Virus record (IMG/VR): IMGVR_UViG_3300022699_000064
Location: 1 to 28,026 of that record
DNA from: a virus
DNA length: 28,026 bases
Direction: 5' to 3' (one strand)
Positions 27,092-28,026 of this stretch are shown here, one piece after another. A program made the translations under genes and the position numbers. Below the pieces are notes generated by a model, which saw only the letters and a list, made by a program, of their open reading frames with translations, had not been told where the DNA came from and searched no databases. Within the stretch, counting starts at the first letter, position 1. Each line of letters opens with the position of its first letter.

Positions 27092-28026
27092 GTCAGCATG
27101 ACTTCAACATCGCAAACCAGGGCTTCCCGTCTTTTCGCGCCGACCTGAACAGTGGGCTTGGGGCGCTCGCCAGCAACAGCAGCGGGGCGACGGCGCCGTC
27201 TACTACTTTTGCTTACCAGTTCTGGTATGACACCGCCAACGATCTGCTCAAGATGCGCAACGGGGATGATGACGCCTGGATTACCTTGGCGGCATTCGAC
27301 CAGGCCAACGATGAATGGGAAGTGCGCTCTGCAGTCGTTCAGGCGGTCGACGCGGCAGGCGTATCAATCAAAACGGACGATGGCACAACCAGGTTCGCCG
27401 TTTCGGATTCTGGCCAGGTTTCATTCCAAAACTATTCCTTCCCCGTAGCGGATGGCTCGGCTGATCAGGTTTTGACAACCGACGGTGCTGGCAGCTTGTT
27501 TTTCGCAACCACATCATCTGCGGGCTTTTTCGCCAAAGCCGACACCCAACAGGTCGCGTGGACGAAAACTGGCAACGGTACGGCTGAAACCCAAACCGCG
27601 CTGACAATTGAAGTCAACGGCTCCGTCGTGAACATCGCCTCCGGCACCAGCATATCCATGCCGACGCTATCCGCTGGCACTGATTACGCGATCTGGGTTG
27701 CCCCTGACGGTACGCTCGAAGCGGATGCCAGCTTCACCACGCCTCCGACGGCTAATGGTCGGCGTGTGGGTGGCTTTCACTATGCACCGGGTGGGAATGC
27801 GACTGGCACCAGCGGCGGCAACAGCACCAACCAGATTAACGAGTACAGCTTCTATGATCTCAAATGGCGCCCTGCTTGTGATGACCCTCGCGGAATGACA
27901 CTGGTTTCTGATGGATTCTGGGCAGACATCTATCTGCTTAACACCGACCCTGATACCAACGGCACCTCAGCCTTTGGGGTAACCATTGCTGATGGCAGTT
28001 CTGCGCCTAAAATCCCAGCAGCCTTC
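27088..28026 (+). CDS. tail fibre / receptor-binding protein, 3' end cut by the window
   Basis: ATG at 27088 (ATGA overlap). 313 residues visible, open at the right edge. N-terminal attachment part (MSQHDFNIANQGFPSFRADL), then TTFAYQFWYDTANDLLKMRN and SIKTDDGTTRFAVSDSGQVS, repeats typical of fibres. Residues 150-245 are a beta-sandwich-like region with AGTDYAIWVAPDGTLEADAS. From 251: NEYSFYDLKWRPACDDPRGM, TLVSDGFWADIYLLNTD and TSAFGVTIADGSSAPKIPA. This last block resembles the start of C-type lectin/formylglycine-enzyme-like tropism-determinant domains, which bind receptors. The diversified end, if any, is outside the window. Confidence 0.8.
   Translation, partial: MSQHDFNIANQGFPSFRADLNSGLGALASNSSGATAPSTTFAYQFWYDTANDLLKMRNGDDDAWITLAAFDQANDEWEVRSAVVQAVDAAGVSIKTDDGTTRFAVSDSGQVSFQNYSFPVADGSADQVLTTDGAGSLFFATTSSAGFFAKADTQQVAWTKTGNGTAETQTALTIEVNGSVVNIASGTSISMPTLSAGTDYAIWVAPDGTLEADASFTTPPTANGRRVGGFHYAPGGNATGTSGGNSTNQINEYSFYDLKWRPACDDPRGMTLVSDGFWADIYLLNTDPDTNGTSAFGVTIADGSSAPKIPAAF

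Noticed and set aside
1-28026. Integrase, CI-like repressor, tRNA or IS element
   Set aside because: Looked for by motif (Arg-His-Arg-Tyr recombinase patterns, large HTH-peptidase repressor, transposase DDE) and found none in the window, so no temperate lifestyle is claimed.

Overview
The window is a near-contiguous stretch of a tailed double-stranded DNA phage (or prophage) with a long, non-contractile (siphovirus-type) tail. The evidence is the order terminase, portal, MuF, scaffold, P22-like coat, neck proteins, tail tube, tail chaperones with a probable frameshift, a short 561-residue tape measure, lambda M/L/J-like tip genes and a fibre, with no sheath or baseplate genes. Codon use is GC-rich, Shine-Dalgarno sites are conventional, and the recombination and replication families (ERF, YqaJ, RusA, Ref, DUF1376, DnaB) are those of phages of Proteobacteria. 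A gammaproteobacterial, possibly marine, host is a guess. No integrase, CI-type repressor, tRNA, IS element or CRISPR array was seen, so lysogeny is unsupported here. Both ends cut genes, so the window is not a complete genome unit.

Layout. (1) 1-2710, rightward: the end of a structural protein, a tiny basic protein, a T7-lysozyme-like amidase endolysin, a 3TM holin, an HTH-metallophosphoesterase and another tiny basic protein. A strong terminator closes the block at 2799-2821. (2) 2820-6861, leftward: the early arm. Nearest the promoter lie the ERF annealase and YqaJ exonuclease, then a small HTH protein and an SSB-like protein, a terminator, dUTPase, an internal promoter with an operator-like inverted repeat in its spacer, and eight tightly overlapping small genes of mostly unknown function. 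(3) 6862-6968: divergent control region with a leftward promoter overlapped by a perfect 14-bp palindrome. (4) 6969-10984, rightward: a small unknown gene, a DUF1367-like protein, a Ref-type nuclease, the RusA resolvase, a hairpin-rich leader, a DUF1376 replication protein carrying iteron-like repeats inside its gene (candidate origin), a DnaB-type helicase, DUF3310 and a C4 zinc-finger protein. (5) 11010-17705: small and large terminase, portal, three small basic proteins, MuF, scaffold and the major coat protein, followed by an attenuator-like hairpin. (6) 17757-28026: neck and tail-completion proteins, tail tube, chaperone pair, tape measure, distal tail and tip proteins, then the start of a receptor-binding fibre that runs off the right end.

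How it fits together. The two arms fire divergently from about 6.9 kb. The left arm gives recombination, nucleotide-pool and probably host-takeover functions. The right arm replicates the DNA from a probable origin inside the initiator gene and then runs into packaging, head and tail genes. Lysis genes lie beyond the tail genes if the genome is circular or circularly permuted. The observations most worth a second look are the intragenic iterons, the two operator-like palindromes placed on promoters, the overlapping small-gene nest, the tail-chaperone frameshift, the basic-protein trio between portal and MuF, and a fibre whose end resembles tropism-determinant (C-type lectin/FGE-like) proteins.
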